Source: Candidatus Sulfopaludibacter sp. SbA3
GTDB taxonomy: Bacteria > Acidobacteriota > Vicinamibacteria > Vicinamibacterales > UBA2999
Direction of reading: 5' to 3'
DNA length: 37,391 nt
NCBI GenBank assembly: GCA_945876205.1
Contig: CAMCNL010000006.1
Location: 1-37,391 of the forward strand
The notes under the pieces are model-generated. The model did no database searches, was not told the DNA's origin, and was given only the letters and a program-made list of their open reading frames with translations. Shown here one piece after another: positions 1 through 7,267 of the stretch. Made by a program: the position numbers and the translations under genes. The first letter of the stretch is position 1; every line of letters begins with the position of its first letter.

Positions 1-9
1 GATCCAAGC

Positions 10-1470
10 GTGACGTCGCACGAGCCGGGCACGCGGGGGACGCCAGCCGTGCTGTTGACGGGCGCGACCGGCTACGTTGGAGGACGACTCGTGCCCGTCC
101 TCGAAGCCGCGGGTGTTCGGCTTCGCTGTCTCGCGCGGCGTCCGGCCGCGCTCCAGTCACGGGTATCGCCGATGACAGAAGTGGTCGCCGGGGATCTCCT
201 CGATCCGGCGTCCCTCGATCGCGCGCTCGCTGGCATCGACCTGGCCTATTACCTCGTGCACTCCATGGGAGCGCACGGCGACTACCTCGAGAAAGATCGG
301 GTTGCCGCCCGTCATTTTGGCGACGCGGCGCGACGAGCGGGGGTCCGGCGGATCGTGTACCTCGGTGGCCTCGCCACCCTTGAAGAGGCGCTCAGCAAGC
401 ATCTCAGGAGCCGAATCGAGACGGGCGAGGTGCTGAGAGAGAGCGGCGTCCCTGTCGTGGAGTTCCGGGCCTCGGTCGTAGTCGGGTCTGGCAGCCTCTC
501 GTTCGAGCTCATCCGCGCGCTCGTCGAGCGCCTGCCGGTGATGATCTGCCCGCGGTGGGTGTCTACGTTGGCACAGCCAATCGGTATCGACGACGTGCTC
601 GCGTATCTTGCGGCCGCGCTCTACCTGCCTGAGGGCGACAGCCGCACGTTCGAAATCGGTGGCGCCGATCAGGCGAGCTACGGCGACCTGATGCGGGAGT
701 ACGCACGGCAACGCGGGTTGAGGCGCGTCATGATCTCGGTTCCGTTTCTGACTCCTCGTCTGTCGAGCCTGTGGCTGGGACTGGTGACGCCCGTCTATGC
801 ACGGGTCGGGCGCGAACTGATCGAGGGGCTGAAGAACAAGTCCGTGGTCACTGATCCCTCGGCACTCTCGGTATTCGCCATCAGGCCCGTCGGTCTGCGG
901 GAGGCGGTCGGTCGCGCCATTCGCCACGAGGATCGTGCGTTCGCGTTGACGCGCTGGTCCGATGCGCGCTCCTCGGGTGGGGATCCGCAATCGTCGGCCG
1001 CGGCGCGATTCGGCAACAAACTGGTCGATGCGCGGCGGACTCACGTGGCGGTCGGCGCGAGCCGGGCGTTCGCTCCCATCGCGGGAATTGGGGGCGAGCG
1101 CGGTTGGTACTACGCCACCTGGCTGTGGCGACTCAGAGGCGCGATCGACCTCCTGATGGGCGGCGTGGGGATGCGGCGGGGACGCCGCGATCCGGACGCG
1201 CTCGCCGTTGGCGACACGCTCGATTTCTGGCGTGTCGATGCCTACGAACCGGGACGACGATTGAGGCTCTCGGCGGAGATGAGAGTGCCGGGCCGCGCCT
1301 GGCTCGAGTTCGACGTCGAGCCGGATGCCGACGGGGCCATCGTCCACCAGACCGCCGTGTTCGAACCAGTCGGATTGTCCGGCTTGCTCTACTGGTATGC
1401 GCTCTCCCCGGTTCATGCGGTGATCTTTGGAGGCTTGCTGCGCGCGATCGCCAGGCGAGCGTCAGCGTAG
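10..1470 (+). CDS. NAD(P)-binding SDR-type oxidoreductase with C-terminal DUF2867 domain
   Basis: A Rossmann-fold protein of 486 aa, predicted cytosolic. The N-terminus has the dinucleotide-binding loop 'LLTGATGYVGGRL' (GxxGxxG, about residues 15-30). The nucleotide-sugar-epimerase-like fold runs to about residue 290. The last ~170 residues, ending '...VIFGGLLRAIARRASA', fit DUF2867, a domain often fused to such reductases. The GTG start at position 10 is the first available and lies at the window edge, so the true start could be further upstream. It is followed 9 bases later by the DUF1295 gene and then an SRPBCC gene. Related genes co-occur in clusters for modified lipids or stress responses in other bacteria, but the substrate here is unknown. 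Fold assignment is firm; specific function is not. Confidence 0.85.
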   Translation: MTSHEPGTRGTPAVLLTGATGYVGGRLVPVLEAAGVRLRCLARRPAALQSRVSPMTEVVAGDLLDPASLDRALAGIDLAYYLVHSMGAHGDYLEKDRVAARHFGDAARRAGVRRIVYLGGLATLEEALSKHLRSRIETGEVLRESGVPVVEFRASVVVGSGSLSFELIRALVERLPVMICPRWVSTLAQPIGIDDVLAYLAAALYLPEGDSRTFEIGGADQASYGDLMREYARQRGLRRVMISVPFLTPRLSSLWLGLVTPVYARVGRELIEGLKNKSVVTDPSALSVFAIRPVGLREAVGRAIRHEDRAFALTRWSDARSSGGDPQSSAAARFGNKLVDARRTHVAVGASRAFAPIAGIGGERGWYYATWLWRLRGAIDLLMGGVGMRRGRRDPDALAVGDTLDFWRVDAYEPGRRLRLSAEMRVPGRAWLEFDVEPDADGAIVHQTAVFEPVGLSGLLYWYALSPVHAVIFGGLLRAIARRASA

Positions 1471-1479
1471 GATGCGTTG

Positions 1480-2271
1480 ATGGCGACAGGCGTGATGACG
1501 GCGCTCGTCGGGCTGGTCACCCTCCTCACGGTCCTGACCCTGGCGTGGATGCTCAGCCTGAGGCGTCGCGATGCGAGCATCGCGGACGTCTGCTGGGGCC
1601 TGGGCTTCGTGCTCCTGGCGTGGGTGTACTGTCTTCTGTCGCCGTCGCTGACACGGCGGTCCTGGCTGGTCGCGTCGCTGATCACGCTGTGGGGAGCGCG
1701 GCTCTCGGTACACATTTTTCGCCGCAACCATGGCAAAGGCGAGGACCCGCGTTATCAGACCATGCGCGCCGCGCATGGACGGGCCTTCTGGTGGCGCAGC
1801 CTGTTCACGGTCTTCTGGCTGCAGGGCGCGCTCCTGTGGTGTGTCGCCCTTCCGCTGCTGGTCGCGGTGCGCGCCACCCAGCCCGTCGCGCTGACCGCGG
1901 TCGATGGCCTTGGGGTCGTGCTATTCGCGGTCGGGTTCGGCTTCGAGGTCGTCGGCGACTATCAGCTCGAGCGCTTCACGACGCAGCCGGAGAATCGCGG
2001 CAGGGTGCTCGACACGGGGCTGTGGCGCTACACCCGCCATCCGAACTACTTCGGAGACGCGACGCTGTGGTGGGGCATCTATGCCATGGCTGCGTCGACG
2101 CCAGGTGGCTGGACGACGTTTCTCAGCCCCGCTCTGATGCTGCTGCTCTTGATGCGTGTGTCCGGCGCGACGCTGCTCGAGGACGGCCTGAAGGCCTCGA
2201 AACCCGGCTACCGCGCCTACATCACCCGCACGCCTGCCTTCTTCCCATGGTTTCCGCGCGCTCCGAGGTGA
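1480..2271 (+). CDS. DUF1295 membrane protein (steroid 5-alpha-reductase/ICMT-like fold)
   Basis: An integral membrane protein of 263 aa with about six hydrophobic segments. The C-terminal signature 'RYTRHPNYFGDATLWWG' (about residues 185-201) is the conserved cofactor-binding region shared by DUF1295, isoprenylcysteine methyltransferases and steroid 5-alpha-reductases. Such proteins are usually reductases or methyltransferases acting on a membrane-embedded lipid. A TTG sits one codon upstream at 1477, but the ATG at 1480 is the better start. The gene lies 9 bases after the DUF2867 gene, and its TGA overlaps a GTG start of the SRPBCC frame (GTGA), which indicates one operon and coupled translation. 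The exact reaction cannot be stated. Confidence 0.85.
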   Translation: MATGVMTALVGLVTLLTVLTLAWMLSLRRRDASIADVCWGLGFVLLAWVYCLLSPSLTRRSWLVASLITLWGARLSVHIFRRNHGKGEDPRYQTMRAAHGRAFWWRSLFTVFWLQGALLWCVALPLLVAVRATQPVALTAVDGLGVVLFAVGFGFEVVGDYQLERFTTQPENRGRVLDTGLWRYTRHPNYFGDATLWWGIYAMAASTPGGWTTFLSPALMLLLLMRVSGATLLEDGLKASKPGYRAYITRTPAFFPWFPRAPR

Positions 2272-2660
2272 GGGTCACGATCGAAACCATCGAGATGCAC
2301 CGCACCACCTTCGTCGCACGCACCCGCATTTCCGCCACGACCGACGCGGTGTTCGACTGGCACGAAGCGCCGGGGGCATTCGAGCGGCTCACGCCGCCCT
2401 GGGAACGGGTGCGCGTGCTGTCTCACGAAGGCGGCATCCGTGACGGCGCCCGGCACCGCATGATTCCCCAGGGCTCGCACGCCTGCGTCCTGGAAGACAT
2501 GATCGAGTACGAATTGCCGCTCGGCACCATCGGCCGGCTGTTCGGTGGACCGTTCGTGCGGAGGAAATTGCAGCGGCTGTTCACGTATCGTCATGCCGTC
2601 ACGCGCCGGGCGTTTGAGGGACCAGAGCAGGGTCAATCGCCGGCACGGGCACGCGAATGA
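2268..2660 (+). pseudogene. SRPBCC/polyketide-cyclase-like protein with internal deletion
   Basis: The frame reads like the SRPBCC family often found with DUF1295 and SDR genes: 'AFERLTPPWERVRVL' near the start and 'LEDMIEYELPLG...GGPFVRRKLQRLFTYRH' near the end. Intact relatives, from memory of the family, have roughly 45-50 more residues between 'GGIRDGAR' and 'HRMIPQG', covering strands that line the hydrophobic pocket. Here the two blocks are joined directly and in frame. The C-terminus trails into an Arg/Pro-rich tail. The start could be GTG 2268, overlapping the upstream stop, or ATG 2295. A collapsed binding pocket makes function doubtful, so I call it a probable pseudogene; a shortened but folded protein is not excluded. 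Confidence 0.6.
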
Positions 2661-2719
2661 CATTCCGCGGGAGCGCAGACTCGGCGCGCGCGAGCGACGC
2701 TCTCGGAGAGGACGGGATT

Positions 2720-3349
2720 CTACTGAGCGCGTCGAAAGTGCTCGGTGGTGGTGCTGGGAGCGACCTTCATCGTCTTCATCTTCTTGATGTATTCGGGATA
2801 GAGGGTTTCCTCGCCGCCCAGCGCAGCCTCGAGCGGTATCCCGTATTCGGTCGCACACTCGCTCAGCACGTCGTTCTTGCCGGGCAGAAAGCTTGGCACC
2901 TTGCCCGCTGGAACGATGGTTCCTTCCGGAGTGATTTCACACGGGTATGGGGGGATGACCTGGTTGGGATCGGCGATCCAGCTGGATTCGCGAATGTACG
3001 GCGCGGTCAGATAGGCCGGGTCGTTGATGATGAAGACGATCGTCAGGAGATTCCCGTACCGGTGAATCCGCGTCGTCACGGTGGCCGTCAAGCCTGCGTC
3101 GCTCAGTTGCTGGGGCGCGGCGCCTTCGATGATCCAGATCGCCTCCACGACCGTGTCGCTCATCGCGGCTATGCCGGAGTCGACCAACAGGACGCCGTCC
3201 CGGCCGACCTGCACCGTGATGTTGCCGCCCGCTCCCGCGAGCATCCTGACATTGCCTTGGACGGGCAACAGTTCGAGGGCGGGGCCCTGGGTCGACCCCG
3301 ATACCCCAAGGAAAACGAGTAGCGACGCGATGCACGCGAACCGCCGCAT
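2720..3349 (-). CDS. Chimeric exported protein: MBL-fold N-terminus fused to the C-terminus of a secreted 'LYPEY' family
   Basis: 209 aa from the ATG at 3349; an upstream in-frame start at 3406 would put residues before the signal peptide. Residues 1-22 look like a signal peptide. About residues 24-70 ('LPVQGNVRMLAGAGGN', 'GVLLVDSG') match the first strands of metallo-beta-lactamase-fold proteins, as in the gene at 35367-36392. About residues 88-200 ('IVFIINDPAYLTAPYIRES', 'FLPGKND', 'GGEETLYPEYIKKMK') match the C-terminal half of the unrelated secreted family seen at 36389-37285. The metal-binding HxHxDH block is absent, so it cannot be an active MBL enzyme. It lies divergent from the hydrolase pair with 55 bases between start codons. 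It may be a remnant or a stable fusion; the reading frame is open throughout. Confidence 0.7.
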   Translation of the reverse strand: MRRFACIASLLVFLGVSGSTQGPALELLPVQGNVRMLAGAGGNITVQVGRDGVLLVDSGIAAMSDTVVEAIWIIEGAAPQQLSDAGLTATVTTRIHRYGNLLTIVFIINDPAYLTAPYIRESSWIADPNQVIPPYPCEITPEGTIVPAGKVPSFLPGKNDVLSECATEYGIPLEAALGGEETLYPEYIKKMKTMKVAPSTTTEHFRRAQ

Positions 3350-3388
3350 GTCGGCAGCATCCCATAACAGCCAGCCGGTGTGTTGCGC

Positions 3389-3394
3389 TATAGT
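3389..3394 (+). promoter_or_regulatory. Possible -10 element (TATAGT) for the hydrolase pair
   Basis: TATAGT lies 10 bases before the ATG at 3405. No purine-rich ribosome-binding site is visible between them, so a transcript starting here would have almost no leader. There is no convincing -35 element. Confidence 0.4.
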
Positions 3395-3404
3395 CCGCTT
3401 CACC

Positions 3405-4160
3405 ATGCCCTTCTACGAAAAAGGCCCCGTTCGCATCCATTACGAGGAGTTCGGTTCCGGCTTCCCGTTGCTGCTCATCGCCGGCGGAGGATTGGGCGCA
3501 TCGACGATCGCCGGCCTGATCCGGACATCGCCCTATAACCCGATCGAAGAGTTCAAGGGCGAGTTCCGATGCATCGCGTCGGACCTGCGCAACACCATCG
3601 ACGGCCAGTCGACCGGCCCGCTCGAAGTCGACCGGCCGTGGGATTCCTATACCGATGACCACATCGGTCTGATGGATCACCTCGGCATCGACAAGTTCAT
3701 GGTGATGGGCTTCTGCATCGCCGGCCCGCTGATCTGGAACCTCCTGGAGCGCGCACCGGATCGTGTCGCCGGCGCGGTGCTGGCACAGCCGAGCGGGTTC
3801 CGGCCCGAGCTCCCCACCCTTTCGTACGACAACAACATGACCGGCTGGGGCCCGGAGCTGGTCAAGCGCCGGCCCGACATCACGATGCAGATGGTGGATA
3901 GATTTCTCACCAAGATGTACCGCGACAAACCCGACTTCGTCTGGACCGTGACGCGCGATTTCGTGCGCACGTGCCGGACGCCGGTGCTGATCCTGCCCGA
4001 CGATGTCCCGGGGCATCCGCTGGTTGTCGCCATGGAGGCCGCGATGCTCGCGCCGAAGGCGGAAGTCAGCATCTACCCGTGGAAGGAGCCCAAGGAGCGC
4101 ATTCCCCTGGCCGTGCGCCAGGTCCGTTCGTTCCTTCGCGCGCATCGACCTACTACTTAG
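3405..4160 (+). CDS. Alpha/beta-fold hydrolase with Cys nucleophile elbow (cytosolic paralogue)
   Basis: 251 aa. Visible landmarks are the oxyanion-region strand 'FPLLLIAGGGLG' (about residues 22-33), the nucleophile elbow 'MGFCIAGPL' (about 104-112) with Cys where most family members have Ser, and 'PVLILPDDVPGHP' (about 192-204) carrying candidate Asp and His residues. The C-terminal helix ends 'VRSFLRAHRP'. There is no signal peptide, so it should be cytosolic. The next gene is a clear tandem paralogue that carries an export leader. A Cys nucleophile recalls dienelactone hydrolase (GxCxGG), but overall similarity to that family is not claimed. The start at 3405 is chosen because homology with the paralogue begins at 'FYEKGPVRIHYEE'. 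Confidence 0.85.
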   Translation: MPFYEKGPVRIHYEEFGSGFPLLLIAGGGLGASTIAGLIRTSPYNPIEEFKGEFRCIASDLRNTIDGQSTGPLEVDRPWDSYTDDHIGLMDHLGIDKFMVMGFCIAGPLIWNLLERAPDRVAGAVLAQPSGFRPELPTLSYDNNMTGWGPELVKRRPDITMQMVDRFLTKMYRDKPDFVWTVTRDFVRTCRTPVLILPDDVPGHPLVVAMEAAMLAPKAEVSIYPWKEPKERIPLAVRQVRSFLRAHRPTT

Positions 4161-4179
4161 AATCCGAAAGGACCCGCAT

Positions 4180-5037
4180 ATGGATCCGATGAGACGCAAG
4201 ATACTGAAGGGTGGCGCCGCGGCGACGGCCATCGCCGCCGCCGCGAAAGGCGTGTTTGCGCAGCAGGCCGGCCCAGCGGGACCTGCCCCGACCTTCTTCG
4301 AGAAAGGCGGAGTCAAGATCCGCTACGAGGACACCGGCGGCTCCGGCTTCCCGTTATTGGCCATCTCTGGCGGCGGACTGAATTCGTCGGTTGCCGGCTT
4401 GCGCACCTCGCCGTTCAATCCGCTCGAGGAGTTCAAGGGCGAGTACCGCGTCATCGGCGCCGACCTGCGCAACGCCAACACGGGCCTCTCCACCGGCCCG
4501 CTCGACGTCGATCGGCCGTGGGATACGCACACCGACGATCAGCTCGCGCTGATGGATCACCTGCGCATCGACAAGTTCATGGTGGTCGGTTTCTGCATCG
4601 GCGGTCCCTTCATCTGGAACCTGTTGAAGCGCGCACCGAATCGTGTGGTGGCCGCCGTGCCGGCACAGCCGGTTGGCTTCAGGCCGGAGATGCCCACCGT
4701 GCTCTATGACGGCAGCATGGCCGGTTGGGGGCCCGAGCTGGTCAAGCGCCGGTCCGACATCACGATGGCGATGATCGAGAGATACCTGACCCGGATGTAT
4801 CGCACCAACCCCGACTTCGTCTTCACCGTGACGCGCGATTTCGTGAAGAGCTGCCAGACGCCCGTGCTGATCATGCCGGACGATGTGCCCGCGCATCCGT
4901 TCGCCGTCGCCATGGAATGCGCGATGCTCGCGCCGAAGGCCGAAGTGAGCATGTACCCGTGGAAGGAGCCGAAGGAGCGAATTCCCCTGGCGGTACGCCA
5001 GATCCATTCGTTCCTGAAAGCGCATCGCCCTGTGTAG
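4180..5037 (+). CDS. Alpha/beta-fold hydrolase with Cys nucleophile elbow and twin-arginine leader
   Basis: 285 aa, tandem paralogue of the gene at 3405-4160, 19 bases downstream on the same strand. The first ~29 residues contain 'MRRKILKGGAAATAIAAAA', a twin-arginine-type export signal followed by an Ala-rich hydrophobic stretch and 'VFAQQ', a likely cleavage site. The mature part aligns along its length with the upstream protein: 'FPLLAISGGGLN', 'VVGFCIGGPFI' (Cys nucleophile elbow, GxCxGG) and 'PVLIMPDDVPAHP'. A purine-rich 'GAAAGGA' stretch precedes the ATG. It probably performs the same chemistry as its neighbour but outside the cytoplasm after folding inside. The substrate is unknown. 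Confidence 0.87.
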   Translation: MDPMRRKILKGGAAATAIAAAAKGVFAQQAGPAGPAPTFFEKGGVKIRYEDTGGSGFPLLAISGGGLNSSVAGLRTSPFNPLEEFKGEYRVIGADLRNANTGLSTGPLDVDRPWDTHTDDQLALMDHLRIDKFMVVGFCIGGPFIWNLLKRAPNRVVAAVPAQPVGFRPEMPTVLYDGSMAGWGPELVKRRSDITMAMIERYLTRMYRTNPDFVFTVTRDFVKSCQTPVLIMPDDVPAHPFAVAMECAMLAPKAEVSMYPWKEPKERIPLAVRQIHSFLKAHRPV

Positions 5038-5039
5038 CC

Positions 5040-5064
5040 CGCGGAGGCGCCACGCGCCTCCGCG
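5040..5064. terminator. Strong hairpin between convergent genes
   Basis: An 11-bp perfect inverted repeat (CGCGGAGGCGC / GCGCCTCCGCG) with a 3-base loop lies between the stop codons of the hydrolase (5037) and the convergent beta-propeller gene (5077). There is no T-run on either side, so it may stop both transcripts only with help, for example from Rho. Confidence 0.6.
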
Positions 5065-5076
5065 ATCTCGTTTGCG

Positions 5077-6411
5077 CTACGGCAGCCGCGAGAGCTGCTC
5101 GAGAAGCTTCCCTCGCGCGCTGTCGGACGGGACCAGCCGCTGCACGCGTTCGCCCTGAAAGACCTCGCCCGTGTAGATGTTGCCACGCGAATCGGTGGCG
5201 GCCAGTTCCAGGCCGTAGAATTGCCCCCCGCTCTCCCCCATGCTCCCGTAGCGGCCGACAGTGGTGCCGTCGGCGCGGTTCACGAACCAGATCGTGTTGT
5301 TCTTCATGTCGGAGACGTAGAGGAACTTCTGATCCTTGTCGGCGGAGAACGTCACGCCTCCCGCCGCGCCACGGCTGCCAGTGCGCTCATCACGTCTGGT
5401 CCCCGAGGGGGCGACGACGAATTCCTTCACGAACTTCCCTTCTCGAGTGAACGCCTGGACACGTTCCGCCGCACGATCCGCGGCATACACCATCCCGTCG
5501 CGCGAGACGGCCACCACCAGGTGCGACTGAAAATCTTTCGGCGGCGTGGTGCCCACCCACTGGTGGTCGGCGGGATCCGTCGAGATGTCCGCGAGCTTCT
5601 TCCCGTAGGCGCCCCAGCCGCGCTTGAATGCCAGGGTGGTGAGGTCGAACACGAGCACGCGTCCGCCAAGATAGTTCTCGGCGACATAGATTTCGTTGTG
5701 CGCTTCGTCGACACGCACTTCCTCGGTGGTGCCGACCATCATCGGCGTGGACGGAGGGTACTTCGCGTAGAACCCCGCCAGCTTCTTCATCTCCGCGGCC
5801 TCCAGCGCCACCGGGTTGTACCCCGGTCCGTGCGGCGGCAGCAGAAAGCGCGTAATCGGCGCGGGATTGCCCTGCCCCGGCACACGCGGCGCGATTGCCG
5901 CCGCCTGGTTCGGCCCGCCGCCAACGCGCTCGGGGATGCGGGGAATCTCACCAACCAGCTTGCCGGTCCGCGTGTCGTACTTCCGGACGGTGTCCTGGCC
6001 GAGATACGCGAACCCGCGGTCGTCGACGTCCATGCCGTGTCCCTGCGGCGCGTCGAACGAGCCCAGCACGCTCCCGTCTTTACCGAGGTGGATCATCGCC
6101 GGGGCGCGCACGCAGCAATCGGAGACGCCGACCTCCGCTTCGAGCTCGAGGCTCGTCAGGTCGGTCGGCCGCTGGTAGACCCAGACGTTGTCGTCCTTGT
6201 CGATCCCCAGCCCGATGACGCCGCCGATCTTCCATTTGTTCGGCAGCGGCTTCGGCCAGTCGGGGTCGAACTTGTAGCGCGGCGCGTTCGAGCCTGCCCC
6301 GAGCGAAGTCGAGGGGCCCTGCGCCCCCACTCCAACGAACAGCCCCGCCGCACTCAGCACAACGGCAAGAACGACGGCGCTCACACGCACGCGATCAGCA
6401 TTCTTCTTCAT
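5077..6411 (-). CDS. Exported NHL/6-bladed beta-propeller protein
   Basis: 444 aa with an N-terminal signal peptide (about residues 1-31, ending 'VGVGAQG'). The rest holds repeated propeller motifs: 'GVIGLGIDKDDNVWVYQRP', 'GHGMDVDDRGFAYLGQDTVRKYD', 'VDEAHNEIYVAENYLGGRVLVFD', 'VVAVSRDGMVYAADRAAERVQ' and 'GLELAATDSRGNIYTGEV'. This pattern fits NHL-repeat proteins of the peptidyl-hydroxyglycine amidating-lyase-like group, common in Acidobacteria, usually without known substrate. Just after the signal peptide, 'GPSTSLGAG' is encoded by a dispersed repeat element inserted in frame. GGAGA lies 6 bases upstream of the ATG. Periplasmic location is likely; function is unknown. Confidence 0.85.
   Translation of the reverse strand: MKKNADRVRVSAVVLAVVLSAAGLFVGVGAQGPSTSLGAGSNAPRYKFDPDWPKPLPNKWKIGGVIGLGIDKDDNVWVYQRPTDLTSLELEAEVGVSDCCVRAPAMIHLGKDGSVLGSFDAPQGHGMDVDDRGFAYLGQDTVRKYDTRTGKLVGEIPRIPERVGGGPNQAAAIAPRVPGQGNPAPITRFLLPPHGPGYNPVALEAAEMKKLAGFYAKYPPSTPMMVGTTEEVRVDEAHNEIYVAENYLGGRVLVFDLTTLAFKRGWGAYGKKLADISTDPADHQWVGTTPPKDFQSHLVVAVSRDGMVYAADRAAERVQAFTREGKFVKEFVVAPSGTRRDERTGSRGAAGGVTFSADKDQKFLYVSDMKNNTIWFVNRADGTTVGRYGSMGESGGQFYGLELAATDSRGNIYTGEVFQGERVQRLVPSDSARGKLLEQLSRLP
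6291..6320. repeat. Short dispersed repeat inserted in frame in the beta-propeller gene
   Basis: The segment contains GAGCGAAGTCGAGG. Its opposite-strand reading gives 'CPERSRG', a hallmark of short repeats scattered through many bacterial genomes. On the coding strand it gives 'STSLGAG' in the linker after the signal peptide, keeping the frame. Confidence 0.65.
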
Positions 6412-6439
6412 GAAGTCTCCAGCAAAATATGGCGGGGCT

Positions 6440-6445
6440 ATTGTA
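6440..6445 (-). promoter_or_regulatory. Possible -10 element (TACAAT) for the beta-propeller gene
   Basis: TACAAT on the minus strand lies about 28 bases upstream of the ATG at 6411, with a GGAGA ribosome-binding site in between. No clear -35 element is seen. Confidence 0.4.
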
Positions 6446-6474
6446 AGCGCGAGCGGTCGCCGGGACGCGTCGAA

Positions 6475-6996
6475 TCAGCCCTGCGTTCCGCTGATGACGC
6501 GCAGATACGCTCGCCAGGGGCCGACTTCGTCCGAGTACTGCCGGGCCAGCACCCGCGAAACCTGCATGACGTGATCGAGATCGTGCGCCACCCATGTGGC
6601 CAGGAGCTGGCGGAGCGTCACCACTCCAAGTTCGGGGTGCCGCCCTCGACGATCGAGGTCCGCGTCCGTCAGGCGCATTGCCGCCAGCTCACGGAGGTTG
6701 GTGTCGCGCAGCGTCGCGAGCTCGTCGAGCACGTTCGCCAGCGTTCGTCCCTCAGACACCGCCAACTGCGCGAAGCGATCGAACTTGTCGAAGGCCCTCG
6801 CCTCGCCGTGCTCGAGGATGATCCTGGCGCGGGGCAACCAGTCCGTTTGCTCGCCGTGGATCAAGTGTCCGATGACATCGAAGGGACTCCAGGTGTCGCC
6901 GCCTTCGTTGGCCACGACCCAGCCGTCCGGAAGACCGCGCAGCAACGCATCGAGCGCCGCCGGCGTTCGCGCCAGGATGGCCACCGCTTCTTCCAT
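6475..6996 (-). CDS. DinB/YfiT-like putative metal-dependent protein
   Basis: 173 aa from the ATG at 6996; an in-frame start at 7035 would add 13 residues. This is the DinB four-helix bundle: 'TWSPFDVIGHLIHGEQTDW' carries the first helix His residues (about H44, H47), and 'ATWVAHDLDHVMQVSRVLA' carries the HxxxH pair (about H138, H142). Together these give the three-His metal site expected of the family. The sequence ends 'GPWRAYLRVISGTQG'. Characterised relatives are bacillithiol, mycothiol or maleylpyruvate transferases, and many have no known substrate. It stands alone between the beta-propeller gene and the tRNA, on the same strand as both. Confidence 0.88.
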   Translation of the reverse strand: MEEAVAILARTPAALDALLRGLPDGWVVANEGGDTWSPFDVIGHLIHGEQTDWLPRARIILEHGEARAFDKFDRFAQLAVSEGRTLANVLDELATLRDTNLRELAAMRLTDADLDRRGRHPELGVVTLRQLLATWVAHDLDHVMQVSRVLARQYSDEVGPWRAYLRVISGTQG

Positions 6997-7093
6997 TACA
7001 AACGAACGTCGGATGCGATTGGCCTGGCCTGTCATTCCTGCTTGTTCAGGTGGAGTGATTTATCGGGGGTGAGGGGGGAAGGAGGGCTGGCGC

Positions 7094-7151
7094 GCCCCGC
7101 CGCGAAGCGGCTATGGCGGGCATCCTTCACGCGCATCAAGAGCGAAGGATG
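7094..7151. repeat. Palindromic repeats downstream of tRNA-Ser
   Basis: Two adjacent inverted repeats. GCCGC-GAA-GCGGC (7099-7111) is nested in GC-rich arms (7094-7121). CATCCTTC (7121-7128) pairs with GAAGGATG (7144-7151), touching the encoded CCA end of the tRNA. It could mark the 3' end of the tRNA transcript or be a dispersed repeat. Confidence 0.4.
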
Positions 7152-7239
7152 GCGGAGAGGGCGAGATTCGAACTCGCGGTAGAGTTTCCCCTACAACAGT
7201 TTTCGAGACTGCCGCCTTCAACCACTCGGCCACCTCTCC
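7150..7239 (-). tRNA. tRNA-Ser (anticodon CGA)
   Basis: On the minus strand the acceptor arm GGAGAGG (7239-7233) pairs with CCTCTCC (7160-7154), followed by discriminator G and an encoded CCA. The D-arm has 'GCCGAGTGGTTGAAGGC'. The anticodon stem GCAGT/ACTGT encloses loop CTCGAAA, giving anticodon CGA for UCG codons. A long variable arm (serine class II) and the T-loop 'GTTCGAATC' follow. The gene begins 28 bases after the stop codon of the last secreted protein of the large operon, on the same strand and without an obvious terminator, so it may be partly co-transcribed. Confidence 0.97.
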
Positions 7240-7267
7240 AGCCCTTCAAGTCTAGCATCGAGCCGGC

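Noticed and set aside
5221-7182. Long plus-strand open frame across the beta-propeller, DinB and tRNA genes
   Set aside because: It is an antisense shadow of GC-rich genes. Its end is a translation of the complement of tRNA-Ser and its middle contains the 'CPERSRG' repeat reading.
7150-7239. tRNA-Ser as an integration site for the receptor region
   Set aside because: No integrase and no duplicated tRNA 3' end were found, and the receptor operon lies upstream of the tRNA 5' end, not at its 3' end.
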